This document shows, one piece after another, positions 25,489 through 33,942 of a DNA stretch of 64,000 nt (positions are counted from its first letter, which is position 1; every line of letters begins with the position of its first letter). Made by a program: the position numbers and the translations under genes. Origin of the DNA: Salegentibacter lacus (lineage in GTDB: Bacteria; Bacteroidota; Bacteroidia; Flavobacteriales; Flavobacteriaceae); contig NZ_JAIQZB010000004.1 in NCBI RefSeq assembly GCF_020164555.1, positions 62,001-126,000 on the forward strand, in the 5' to 3' direction. Below the pieces are notes generated by a model. The model saw nothing but the letters and a program-made list of their open reading frames with translations. It was not told where the DNA came from and searched no databases.

Positions 25489-26460
25489 TTACAAATAAGA
25501 TTGACTGGGGTTGTTGGTGTTTTTGTTGTCTTGGTATTTAGCATACGAAAAGCCTTCGTGAATGCAATATGAACCTATTTCCCCATTTTTATTTAAAGCT
25601 ATAAATGCAGCTTGAAAATCTTTGTAATTCGGGTTTTGTTTAATAATTCGCTGCACGGCGATTTCACAGGCTTCTTGTGGACTTTTACCCTGACGCATTA
25701 ATTCAACAATTAGAAAGCTCCCAACACTTTTCAAAATTACTTCACCCATTCCAGTGGCAACCGCACCGCCAACTTCGTTATCGAGATACAGGCCTGCACC
25801 AATAATCGGAGAATCACCCACACGGCCATTCATTTTGTAAGCTAAGCCAGAAGTAGTGCAAGCACCGGCGATATCGCCTTTATTGTCCAGGCAAAGCATT
25901 CCTATGGTATCGTGATTTTCAATGTTGATTATAGGTTTATATTCTTTATTTTTCAACCATTCTTTCCACGCTTTTTCCGATTCTTTTGTAAGCAAATTTT
26001 TTCGTTGAAATCCTTGCTGAATAGCAAATTGTAAAGCGCCTTCCCCAGCCAGCATAACGTGGGGAGTTTCTTCCATAACTTTTCGTGCTACTGAAACCGG
26101 GTGTTCAATTTCCTTTAAATAAACTACGCTTCCACAATCTCCGGAAGGTGCCATTATGCAGGCATCTAAAGTAACATTGCCATCACGGTCTGGCGCACCT
26201 CCATTTCCTACAGTAGTATTTTTAAGATTAGATTCTTCTATCCTTACGCCTTGTTCTGCAGCATCTAAAGCTGAAGTTCCTTTATAGAGAAGTTCTCCAG
26301 CGGTTTTACTGGCTTCGTGAAAGTTCCACGTAGCTATGCAAATAGGGGAGGGTTTGCCCTGTTTTTTAAAAGTGGCAGCATTTAGATTTAAGCTTCCCGG
26401 GAGCAGCCCTGCACCCGCTCCAGCGATTCCAGCAGCTTTTATAAAATTTCTTCGTTTCAT
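25489..26460 (-). CDS. N4-(beta-N-acetylglucosaminyl)-L-asparaginase
   Basis: A 323-residue Ntn-hydrolase that cleaves the GlcNAc-Asn bond of glycoproteins. From ATG 26460 the protein begins with a twin-arginine-like signal (MKRRNFIKAAGIAGAGAG), so it is probably folded before export. An in-frame ATG at 26520 would bury this signal and is rejected. The autocleavage site is HD-T at Thr185 (ENHDTIGMLC), the new N-terminal nucleophile. The GGAPDRDGNVTLDACIM and GDSPIIGAGLYLDNEVGGAVATG regions are family-typical. It is coupled with zero spacing to the sugar transporter. Confidence 0.9.
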   Translation of the reverse strand: MKRRNFIKAAGIAGAGAGLLPGSLNLNAATFKKQGKPSPICIATWNFHEASKTAGELLYKGTSALDAAEQGVRIEESNLKNTTVGNGGAPDRDGNVTLDACIMAPSGDCGSVVYLKEIEHPVSVARKVMEETPHVMLAGEGALQFAIQQGFQRKNLLTKESEKAWKEWLKNKEYKPIINIENHDTIGMLCLDNKGDIAGACTTSGLAYKMNGRVGDSPIIGAGLYLDNEVGGAVATGMGEVILKSVGSFLIVELMRQGKSPQEACEIAVQRIIKQNPNYKDFQAAFIALNKNGEIGSYCIHEGFSYAKYQDNKNTNNPSQSYL

Positions 26461-26663
26461 TTTAAAATTAATTACAGTTGAAAAGCCGTGAAAAATACTT
26501 CTTATTAGTGGTATAGTCAAATATTATAGCTGAACAACATTTCTGGCGCTATTTAGGAGACGAATAATTGATGATTTATGCCTGCCACAGGCGTTAAATT
26601 AAACCTAAACGAAATATATAAAGTAATGATTAAAAGTATATTCGCAAAAAATTAAGATTGCTC

Positions 26664-27890
26664 ATGCGCTGGATTATATTCATAGTTTTTTTCTTATTTA
26701 TAGAGATTTATGCCTACCAGGCTTTAAAAACATTAACCCGAAATTATTGGGTGGTAATTTTGTATTTTGTTATCACGGCGGCAGTATTGGGTAATTTCCT
26801 GTATCAGTGGTTAACCCCGGCTGAAGGGAGTGTGCTTACCGGGGCACGAGGCTATGCCTTTGGTTTTTTACTTTCGGTAATGCTTTTTAAACTTATCCTC
26901 ACTCTAATTATGTTTGGAGAAGATATCTTTAGATTGGGCGCAGGTGGTTTTGAAAAATTATTTTCCTCAAATGGAAGTTTTTCCTTACCCTCAAGGAGAA
27001 AGTTTTTAAGTCAGTTAGCGATGGGAATTGCTGCCATTCCGTTGGCTTCGGTTTTATACGGAATGTACCAGGGAAAATATAATTTTAGAGTCTTGCGTTA
27101 TACTCTTTATTTTGAAGATTTACCCGACGCTTTTGACGGGTATCGTTTAAGCCAGATAAGCGATGTTCACAGCGGAAGTTTTGATAATAAGAAGAAGATA
27201 AAATATGGAATAGACCTGCTTAACGAGCAGGAAAGCGATATGATTGTTTTTACGGGAGACCTTGTAAATAATGAAGCTTCAGAAATGGAGCCGTGGAAGG
27301 AAATGTTTGGCGAAATAAAAGCGAAAGACGGAGTTTATTCTATATTAGGAAATCACGACTACGGCGATTATAAAGATTGGAATACTCCTGAAGAGAAAAA
27401 ACAAAACCTGGATACCTTGAAAGAAACCCACGCAAAAATGGGTTGGCAGCTATTGCTTAATGAGCATAAATTTATTGAACGAAACGGTGAGAAAATTGCT
27501 TTGTTAGGCGTTGAAAACTGGGGTGCCGGCGGATTTAAAAAAGAAGGAGATCTCGATAAAGCAGGAGCTGGATTAAGCGAGAAAGATTTTAAAGTTTTAT
27601 TGAGTCACGATCCTTCTTACTGGCAGGAAAAGATAAAAAAAGACCCCAAAAACTATCATTTAACACTTAGTGGGCATACCCACGGAATGCAGTTTGGGAT
27701 TGAAATACCGGGCTGGTTTAAATGGAGCCCTGTTCAATACCGCTACCAAAACTGGGCAGGAATGTACGAGGAATTTGGGCGTTATATTAACGTGAACCGC
27801 GGATTTGGCTATCTGGCCTTTCCCGGTAGAGTGGGAATCTGGCCCGAGGTAAGTGTAATTGAACTCAAAAAAGGCCCGAAACCAGCATAA
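26664..27890 (+). CDS. Membrane-anchored metallophosphoesterase
   Basis: A 408-residue protein with about four N-terminal hydrophobic segments (residues 1-135) and a C-terminal calcineurin-like phosphoesterase domain. All metal-binding blocks are present: ISDVHSGS, FTGDLVNN, LGNHDYGD, LLSHDPS and SGHTHGMQ. It resembles YkuE/YaeI-type enzymes, which act on lipid-linked or nucleotide phosphoesters; the substrate is unknown. ATG 26664 is chosen over a TTG two codons upstream. It is divergent from the asparaginase gene and followed by a Cys-less thioredoxin gene 120 bp downstream. Confidence 0.88.
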   Translation: MRWIIFIVFFLFIEIYAYQALKTLTRNYWVVILYFVITAAVLGNFLYQWLTPAEGSVLTGARGYAFGFLLSVMLFKLILTLIMFGEDIFRLGAGGFEKLFSSNGSFSLPSRRKFLSQLAMGIAAIPLASVLYGMYQGKYNFRVLRYTLYFEDLPDAFDGYRLSQISDVHSGSFDNKKKIKYGIDLLNEQESDMIVFTGDLVNNEASEMEPWKEMFGEIKAKDGVYSILGNHDYGDYKDWNTPEEKKQNLDTLKETHAKMGWQLLLNEHKFIERNGEKIALLGVENWGAGGFKKEGDLDKAGAGLSEKDFKVLLSHDPSYWQEKIKKDPKNYHLTLSGHTHGMQFGIEIPGWFKWSPVQYRYQNWAGMYEEFGRYINVNRGFGYLAFPGRVGIWPEVSVIELKKGPKPA

Positions 27891-28010
27891 TCTGGAGAAT
27901 TTGCTATATTTGAGTAAGTGTTTGTTCCGGAAATACTATGAATTGGGTAGAGATTTTAACGCTCATTTTGTGAATTAAGTTGAAGTAATTCTAATTAAAA
28001 GAAAAACTAC

Positions 28011-28307
28011 ATGTCAAAATTTGGTGAATTAATAGATCTCAATATTCCGGTGTTGTTGGATTTTTATACTGAATGGAACGAAGATTCTAAAGCTATGAAC
28101 CCGGTGTTACGGGAAGTTGCCGCTTCTTTGGGTAATAAGGTAAAAGTGATAAAAATTGATGTAGATAAAAATTCCCAACTCGCCGAGGCTCTTAGAGTAA
28201 AGGCTTTGCCAACTTTAATGATCTATAAATCTGGTGAAATGAAATGGCGACAAAGCGGTGAGCAGGATGTGGCAACGCTGGTAGGTATTCTTAAAGAATA
28301 CGTTTAA
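28011..28307 (+). CDS. Thioredoxin-like protein lacking the CxxC motif
   Basis: A 98-residue thioredoxin-fold protein. It keeps the framework (VLLDFYTEWNEDSKAMNPVL, VIKIDVDKNSQLAEALRVKALPTLMIY with the cis-Pro) but the active site WCxxC is W22-N23-E-D-S26, so both redox Cys are gone. It cannot act as a disulfide reductase; a binding or chaperone role is more likely. Similar Cys-less paralogues occur in Flavobacteriia beside normal TrxA, which is present here at 63.4 kb. Its stop overlaps the end of the convergent deacetylase gene by 4 bp. Confidence 0.82.
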   Translation: MSKFGELIDLNIPVLLDFYTEWNEDSKAMNPVLREVAASLGNKVKVIKIDVDKNSQLAEALRVKALPTLMIYKSGEMKWRQSGEQDVATLVGILKEYV

Positions 28308-29041
28308 AGCGCCTTAAAATTGAATCCCTTTTCGGCATAGTATTCCAAAACTTTTGGGAGCGTATATTTCAGATTTTTAAAGGCTTTTTGGCTATCGTGG
28401 AAAACGACCGTACTTCCTGCTGAAGCATTCTGAATCACATTTTTAAAGCATTTTTCCTCAGAAATTCGTTCGTCAAAATCCCCGCTTAAAACATCCCACA
28501 TCACTATTCTATAATTCAGTTTTACGAGTTCTGTAGCCTGCGAATTTTTGATTTTTCCGTAGGGTGGGCGGAAGAATTTCTGGTTTATAGTTTCGGGTTT
28601 CGCGTTCTCCAGGGCTCTTCTTCTTGATTCTTTGATCTTGGTTCCCGATTCTCGGTTCTGGTCTCTATTATCTCTGTTCTCTGTTCGATTTTCTAAAAGT
28701 ATTTCTTCAGCCTTAAGCACATTTTCAACATAAGCATTGGTCTTGTTTTTCCAACCGTTGAGATGATTAAAAGTATGGTTTCCTAAGCTATGGCCTTCCG
28801 TAATTAATAGCTGAAATATCTTTGGGTTTTTTCTAACGTTATCACCTATACAAAAGAAAGTTGCTTTTGCATCATACTTCTCTAGTTCGGCTAAAACCCA
28901 GGGTGTGATTTTGGGAACCGGTCCGTCATCAAAAGTGAGGTAAATGCTTTTTTCTTCCTTAATCTGTGTAATTCGGTTAGGATAGAGTATCCTTAAAATC
29001 GACGGATATTTTATGAAAAACGGGTTCATATAAAAAAGCAT
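28304..29041 (-). CDS. Polysaccharide deacetylase (NodB/CE4) with low-complexity insert
   Basis: A 245-residue carbohydrate esterase family 4 protein. It contains LTFDDGP (35-41, catalytic Asp and metal Asp), GHSLGNHTFNH (metal His pair, about 83-93), FRPPYGK (157-163), WDVLSGDFDE and VVFHDS. Between the second and third motifs, residues about 117-153 are Asn/Arg/Glu-rich (ENRTENRDNRDQNRESGTK) and are encoded by an imperfect tandem repeat. A second in-frame ATG at 29029 is an equally good start. It deacetylates N-acetylated glycans such as peptidoglycan or chitin-like oligomers; the target is unknown. Confidence 0.87.
   Translation of the reverse strand: MLFYMNPFFIKYPSILRILYPNRITQIKEEKSIYLTFDDGPVPKITPWVLAELEKYDAKATFFCIGDNVRKNPKIFQLLITEGHSLGNHTFNHLNGWKNKTNAYVENVLKAEEILLENRTENRDNRDQNRESGTKIKESRRRALENAKPETINQKFFRPPYGKIKNSQATELVKLNYRIVMWDVLSGDFDERISEEKCFKNVIQNASAGSTVVFHDSQKAFKNLKYTLPKVLEYYAEKGFNFKAL
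28603..28712 (-). repeat. Low-complexity tandem-like repeat inside the deacetylase gene
   Basis: On the minus strand, units of the type AGAACCGAGAATC / GAACAGAGAACAGAG / GAACCAAGATCAAAG recur imperfectly every 7-15 bases. The stretch keeps the reading frame and falls between two catalytic motifs. Composition (almost no T on this strand) differs sharply from the rest of the gene. Confidence 0.65.
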
Positions 29042-29121
29042 TTTCGGAAGAAAAATGATTCCAGTTGACTTGTTAAGGTAGCAATTACACTATTTCTGCC
29101 ACTTAGTGCTTTGATATAAAG

Positions 29122-29155
29122 TATCCCTGCAAGGCTTCTAAAGCTTACAGGGATA
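29122..29155 (-). terminator. Terminator of the DUF2723 gene
   Basis: TATCCCTG (29122-29129) pairs with CAGGGATA (29148-29155), 18 bp past the DUF2723 stop codon. Confidence 0.6.
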
Positions 29156-29173
29156 TTTTATAATTAAACTCAA

Positions 29174-32100
29174 TTATTCTTCTACTGCAGAATCTATTCG
29201 GAGTGTATTATTGCCCTGATTCAATTCCGGATTTATTTCTTCCTGGATTAGATTTTCCTGTGAATCTGTGGGATTTACTTTCTCCTCTTCTCCATAAAAA
29301 TGACGGAACATTTCAAGGTGCTCATTAAATTCGTCTGCTTTTTCTTCGAGGATTTCTTCATCCTGGTGAACCACTAACAAATCTAACAGGGCACGATAGC
29401 GCTCAATATCTGATACAATCTCATTGAAATTTCGATACTGCCTGTCTATATCCCAACTGCTATAATATTCCAGGTTTTCCTGGTAATTTTTAGCAATTTT
29501 CTCCCAGATTTCCCTGGCTTTCTCGGGTTCACCAACTTCATAATAGCCGCTAACATAAGGTTCTAACAGGGCGTAATATTTATAATGCTCAACCGGCATA
29601 TTTTCCATAGCAAGATCAAGAATATTTTCAGCTCTGGTGGTGTCCTGTTCATTCAATAGGTTTTCTACCAATCTGGCAAGATTGCTCCTGTAGGTTATGG
29701 AATTTCTACGCGTTTCAGTATCATGGTAAATATCATCTGATCCCATATTACCCCAATCCCAGTTCATTACGATGTCATACATCTTATCGGTATTAATTCG
29801 TCCCATATCGTAAGGATTTCTAGGATCTATAGGAGTTTTTATAGGAACCAGTTTGTAGGCCACTCCTTCAAGCTGAAGGTATTCTTTCATCCACAGGAAA
29901 TCTTCATCGTTAAAGCTTCCCCCGGAAAAGTAAATTGGTCTTTCCCAGTTGTTATTACCTATAAGGTCCAGCATTAGTAGTGTATTCTTGTAAATAACCT
30001 GAGAATCTATGTTGATCACAATTTCATCTACAATTTGATCGGCAAACCGTTCATCTACGATCCCATTTGCTAAAACCGTTTCTTTATCTACCGGAATCCT
30101 AATGTTTTTGGAGGGAAAAGTACTTATCATCTGGCCGCTTTGCAACTCAGCTTTCGTCCTTGGGTCGTCGTTTTGAATATAATTCAACCAGGTTTTAATT
30201 GGTAGGGTGTCTTTGGTGACTTCTCGTGCAAAAACTGCATCGTTAACGCCGTTGTAATCTTCGTTCTCAAACTGAGAAGGAATAGGGTCACTGTCAAAAG
30301 CTTTACGTTTCATTTGGTCTATGTACCAGTCGGTAGCAAAAAGGCTGGTGTTAACAACCCGAACATCGGTACGGTAGCGTTCAATTTGCTGTACATACCA
30401 GAGTGCAAAGGTGTCGTTATCTCCAATGGTGAAAATTATTCCATTTTCATCTACAGAATCCAGGTACATTTTAGCCATGGTAAGGGTAGAATCTCTCCCA
30501 CTACGGTCGTGGTCGTCCCAGTTTTCTGAAGCTAAAAGTACGGGAACCGCTAAAATTGAAGCGGCGATTACTATTGGTGCAGCGAGTTTTGGTTTCAGGA
30601 ATTTTTTGGCCCAATCAAAGAGGGCATAGGCCCCAAAACCAATCCAGATCGCGAAAACGTAAAACGAACCTACTAAGGCGTAATCACGTTCCCGGGGTTC
30701 AAATGGCCTTTCATTTAAATAGATCTTTAAGGCAATTCCTGTAAAGAGGAAAAATACCAGCAAGACCCAGAAATTATTTTTATCGCGCTTAAATTGAAAA
30801 ACAAGGCCTATTAATCCTAAAATTAATGGAAGAAAATAATAGGTATTCCGGGCTTTGTTGTTTTTTACATCGCTGGGAAGATTGTCTTGTGGGCCAACGT
30901 GCATCTCGTCTATAAAATCGATACCGCTAATCCAGTTTCCGTGGATATCGGTATATTTTCCCTGGATATCGTCCTGGCGCCCAACAAAATTCCACATAAA
31001 ATAACGCCAGTACATATAACCTATTTGGTACTCTAATAAATACCCAATATTTGAAGCGAACGAAGGTTTTTCAATATTCAAATATTCCCCAAACTGCCTT
31101 AGGAAGTTATGATAATCATTATTATCCAGTTCTCCCTGGGCAAAGCGGTTTTGAAATTCGTTTACTGCGCTTACAAGTCTTTCTTCACCCTGATATTCCG
31201 GTTTTATGGTAAAATCTAACGGGCCGGTAAAATCCATATAATTTGCAGCATGCTGGGAACTCCACATTCTGGGCAGAACTGCTTTATGGGAATCATCCAG
31301 GTTTTGCTTTGCGTTTTTATAATCGTTTACAATAATATATTCCCCGGCTTCTTCGTCTTTTTCATACTTGGGTTTAGCGTCAGTATAAGGATTGTCTTCA
31401 TCTAAACCGGCATACATTTCCGAAAACTGCGGGCCGTAAAATAAATGGGTTTCCCCGTATTGTTCCCTATTATAATAAGCTAATAATTCTCGTGCATTAT
31501 CAGGGCTGTTTTCATTAATAACCGTGGGCGCGTTAGATCTTATAGGAAGCATTACCCAACTTGAAAAGCCAATTAGGATAAAAAGAATACAAAGGAATAA
31601 GGTGTTTAGTTGAAAGTAATTTTTCTTACGGGTATAGTTAATTCCGAAGTAAAAAGCAGCCACGATCACTAAAAGCGCGATCACTGTACCGGTATTAAAA
31701 GGAAGCCCCAGCGAATTGGTAAAGAACAATTCTGAAGCAGCAAAGAAAGTAAGTGTGTAGGGCAGAAGCAACTTGAAAATAAACATTAGTACAGCTACTA
31801 CTACAATATTGGCGACAACAAAATTCTTTACCGTAACCTTTTTGTAATTTTTAAAGAAGTATAAAAAGCCGATGGCAGGAATGGTAAGCAGTCCCAAAAA
31901 GTGAACTCCAAAAGATAGACCTACAACCAGTGAAATTAATATTAACCAGCGATTACCCCGAGGTTTAAACATATCCCGCTCCCAAAGTAAACCTAAGTAG
32001 AACATAAGTGCCATAAGGCAGGCGGCCATAGCGTAAACTTCGGCTTCTACTGCACTAAACCAGAAACTATCGGTAAAGGTAAACGCTAAAGATCCTACTA

Positions 32101-32476
32101 AAGCACTGCCCAAAACGGCCATTTTATTAGCGGGTTTTAATTTCTCAACCGGGCCTGCAATCTTTAAAACCAATAAACTTATAGACCAGAACATAAACAG
32201 CACAGCAAAGGCACTGGCGGCTCCAGACATAAAGTTCACCATGAGTGCAACCTGAGAATTATCTGTTGCAAATGTGGCAAAGAACGCTCCCAGCATTTGG
32301 TAGAAAGGCGCTCCCGGTGGGTGACCTACTTCAAGATTTGCTGAGGTTGCAATGTATTCACCTGCATCCCAAAAGCTTGCGGTGGGTTCTAAGGTGAGGG
32401 TATAAGTGGTGAGTGCTATTACAAATACCAGCCATCCTAGTATTTTATTCCACTTCCTGAAGCTAAAATCTGTCAT
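29174..32476 (-). CDS. DUF2723 (GT117-type) giant membrane protein
   Basis: An 1100-residue integral membrane protein. The N-terminal DUF2723 domain starts LEPTASFWDAGEYIATSANLEVGHPPGAPFYQ, whose acidic D-x-GEY and HPPG motifs resemble the first extracellular loop of PMT-type lipid-linked glycosyltransferases. About 12 hydrophobic segments fill residues 15-700. The C-terminal 400 residues are soluble, with a helical, TPR-like end. It is annotated across Bacteroidota as glycosyltransferase family 117, but substrate and acceptor are unproven; protein O-glycosylation is plausible. ATG 32476 is chosen because 48 upstream in-frame residues lack membrane-protein character. Confidence 0.85.
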   Translation of the reverse strand: MTDFSFRKWNKILGWLVFVIALTTYTLTLEPTASFWDAGEYIATSANLEVGHPPGAPFYQMLGAFFATFATDNSQVALMVNFMSGAASAFAVLFMFWSISLLVLKIAGPVEKLKPANKMAVLGSALVGSLAFTFTDSFWFSAVEAEVYAMAACLMALMFYLGLLWERDMFKPRGNRWLILISLVVGLSFGVHFLGLLTIPAIGFLYFFKNYKKVTVKNFVVANIVVVAVLMFIFKLLLPYTLTFFAASELFFTNSLGLPFNTGTVIALLVIVAAFYFGINYTRKKNYFQLNTLFLCILFILIGFSSWVMLPIRSNAPTVINENSPDNARELLAYYNREQYGETHLFYGPQFSEMYAGLDEDNPYTDAKPKYEKDEEAGEYIIVNDYKNAKQNLDDSHKAVLPRMWSSQHAANYMDFTGPLDFTIKPEYQGEERLVSAVNEFQNRFAQGELDNNDYHNFLRQFGEYLNIEKPSFASNIGYLLEYQIGYMYWRYFMWNFVGRQDDIQGKYTDIHGNWISGIDFIDEMHVGPQDNLPSDVKNNKARNTYYFLPLILGLIGLVFQFKRDKNNFWVLLVFFLFTGIALKIYLNERPFEPRERDYALVGSFYVFAIWIGFGAYALFDWAKKFLKPKLAAPIVIAASILAVPVLLASENWDDHDRSGRDSTLTMAKMYLDSVDENGIIFTIGDNDTFALWYVQQIERYRTDVRVVNTSLFATDWYIDQMKRKAFDSDPIPSQFENEDYNGVNDAVFAREVTKDTLPIKTWLNYIQNDDPRTKAELQSGQMISTFPSKNIRIPVDKETVLANGIVDERFADQIVDEIVINIDSQVIYKNTLLMLDLIGNNNWERPIYFSGGSFNDEDFLWMKEYLQLEGVAYKLVPIKTPIDPRNPYDMGRINTDKMYDIVMNWDWGNMGSDDIYHDTETRRNSITYRSNLARLVENLLNEQDTTRAENILDLAMENMPVEHYKYYALLEPYVSGYYEVGEPEKAREIWEKIAKNYQENLEYYSSWDIDRQYRNFNEIVSDIERYRALLDLLVVHQDEEILEEKADEFNEHLEMFRHFYGEEEKVNPTDSQENLIQEEINPELNQGNNTLRIDSAVEE

Positions 32477-32802
32477 TATTGAGTAAAGTTGAGTCTTATG
32501 TGGCGAATTTAATAATAAAATTATGAATGCTCGATAATCGAGATTTAAATGCTCTGCGGCCTGGCTCGATGTCAGGATATATTTTCCAATATGCCTATTT
32601 TGGGCTTTGCCCCAAGGCAACTTACTAACGGACTTTAAAACGAAATATTTTCTGGAAAGGCTGAAAATAAAGCTGTTTTAAGAATTTAATTTTAACAGAT
32701 ATTATATTGAAAATCAGCACCGATGAAATTAGCTTTTATTTTTTACAAAAAAAGTTTGCGCAATAGAAAGTTTGTTTTAAATTTGCATCCGCATTACAGC
32801 AA
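32477..32802. other. Intergenic region before tRNA-Gln
   Basis: A non-coding stretch between the leftward DUF2723 gene and tRNA-Gln. It holds the tRNA promoter at its right end (32756-32785). An open frame continues upstream of the DUF2723 start to 32620 but does not look like protein. Nothing else was recognised. Confidence 0.5.
32756..32785 (+). promoter_or_regulatory. tRNA-Gln promoter
   Basis: TTG (32756-32758) and TAAATTTG (32778-32785) are separated by 19 bp, a full match to the Bacteroidota -33/-7 consensus, ending 17 bp before the tRNA. Confidence 0.75.
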
Positions 32803-32875
32803 TGGCCTATGGTGTAACTGGCAACACGTCTGGTTTTGGTCCAGAAGAGTCTAGGTTCGAGCCCTAGTAGGCCAA
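32803..32875 (+). tRNA. tRNA-Gln (anticodon TTG)
   Basis: A 73-nt cloverleaf. The acceptor stem is TGGCCTA/TAGGCCA, the anticodon stem-loop TCTGG-TTTTGGT-CCAGA gives anticodon TTG, and the T-arm is CTAGG-TTCGAGC-CCTAG. The discriminator base is A. The 3' CCA is not encoded (ACAG follows), so it must be added after transcription. Confidence 0.95.
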
Positions 32876-32882
32876 CAGAATT

Positions 32883-32915
32883 AACCGAATTGTGAAAACA
32901 GTTCGGTTTTTTTGT
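32883..32915 (+). terminator. Terminator of tRNA-Gln
   Basis: AACCGAA and TTCGGTT form a stem followed by a long T run, 8 bp after the tRNA. Confidence 0.8.
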
Positions 32916-32973
32916 TTTTAGGATAGTTTTTCAGGCAGGAAGTTATATAAATACTTGTCACTTGTGGTAATCT

Positions 32974-33732
32974 TTAAAAACTAAATCCAATTCCAATTTG
33001 CAACTGTGAGGTGTATTCCCTCGTATTTAAAGGTGTTTTGCTGTCAAAATAATAATCGTAAATCGTAAAAACTTTAAACCAGTCGGCCAGGGGAATATCC
33101 AACCTAAACTGTTCTAGTATTCTGTAATCTTCAAGGTTTTTGTATAGCGGCTGGTAATAAACCGTATTAGTAACAGAGAAATTTTTTGATTTCGAAAGAT
33201 AGGAAACGGATAAATAAGTACTGTTTCGATGATTATAATTAGTAGTGCCGGCTCTATCACTATACTCCACTTCATACATATAGCTATTCCCAAGATAACC
33301 TGAAAAATTTTCGCGGTTCATCCATTTCATTCTTAAACCTGCACCTACAAGATTTCTTTGCTCAACCACCAAAAGTTGGTTGTATTGTCCCTGTAAAAAA
33401 GCTTCTAATCTTAATAGTTGATTGAATTTATAATTAAAACGTGTATGCAGAAACCAGGAGTTCTGCAAATTTCCTTCATCAGAATCTATTAACCGGTAAT
33501 TTCCTAAAAACAAATATGTTTTTTTTAAATCTTTAGATTTTAATTGTGTGGTTAGTGTTCCGTTTACCTGATTTACAGATACGCCATCGTTATTAGAATG
33601 GTTAAAAGCAAAATCGGCGCTAAGTACAAACCTGGTAGAATCGGTTTGAAGACGTTTCGTTTCAATATTTACCAGTTGAGCCTGCCCCAGGAGAGGAATA
33701 AATAGAAACAGCAAAAAGAATCTCTTAAACAT
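32974..33732 (-). CDS. DUF481-like outer-membrane beta-barrel protein
   Basis: A 252-residue exported protein. A signal peptide (about 1-18, LLGQAQ) is followed by alternating amphipathic beta-strands rich in Tyr, Asn and Arg, ending QIGIGFSF with a terminal Phe as in outer-membrane barrels. The pattern fits the DUF481 family (YdiY-like); that assignment is by resemblance only. It stands alone, convergent with tRNA-Gln and divergent from the PAS kinase gene. Confidence 0.7.
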   Translation of the reverse strand: MFKRFFLLFLFIPLLGQAQLVNIETKRLQTDSTRFVLSADFAFNHSNNDGVSVNQVNGTLTTQLKSKDLKKTYLFLGNYRLIDSDEGNLQNSWFLHTRFNYKFNQLLRLEAFLQGQYNQLLVVEQRNLVGAGLRMKWMNRENFSGYLGNSYMYEVEYSDRAGTTNYNHRNSTYLSVSYLSKSKNFSVTNTVYYQPLYKNLEDYRILEQFRLDIPLADWFKVFTIYDYYFDSKTPLNTREYTSQLQIGIGFSF

Positions 33733-33942
33733 TTAATTTTTTTAGCAAAACAAAGATAAAACTAGAGACTCGCTTCTCCAACAATCAATTTTTTTAAAGT
33801 GATGTTCTTGTGATGCTTAACCTTGGTTATAAATAAGAGCATTATTTTCTTCTTTTTTAATTCCGAAATTAAAACTCTGTTTTCTTAATAATTCGTTCAA
33901 CACTTTGTAATTTAGTTTCGATAAATACCTAACTAATAAACT

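Noticed and set aside
26461-26520. Longer start of the glycoasparaginase
   Set aside because: It would place 20 residues before the twin-arginine-like signal MKRRNFIKAA, preventing export.
32477-32620. 48-residue N-terminal extension of the DUF2723 frame
   Set aside because: It is polar, has no membrane-protein character and begins far upstream of the conserved start MTDFSFRKWN.
33739-33942. Promoter for the PAS kinase gene
   Set aside because: No TAnnTTTG element with a TTG at the right distance and no CRP-like site was found in this region.
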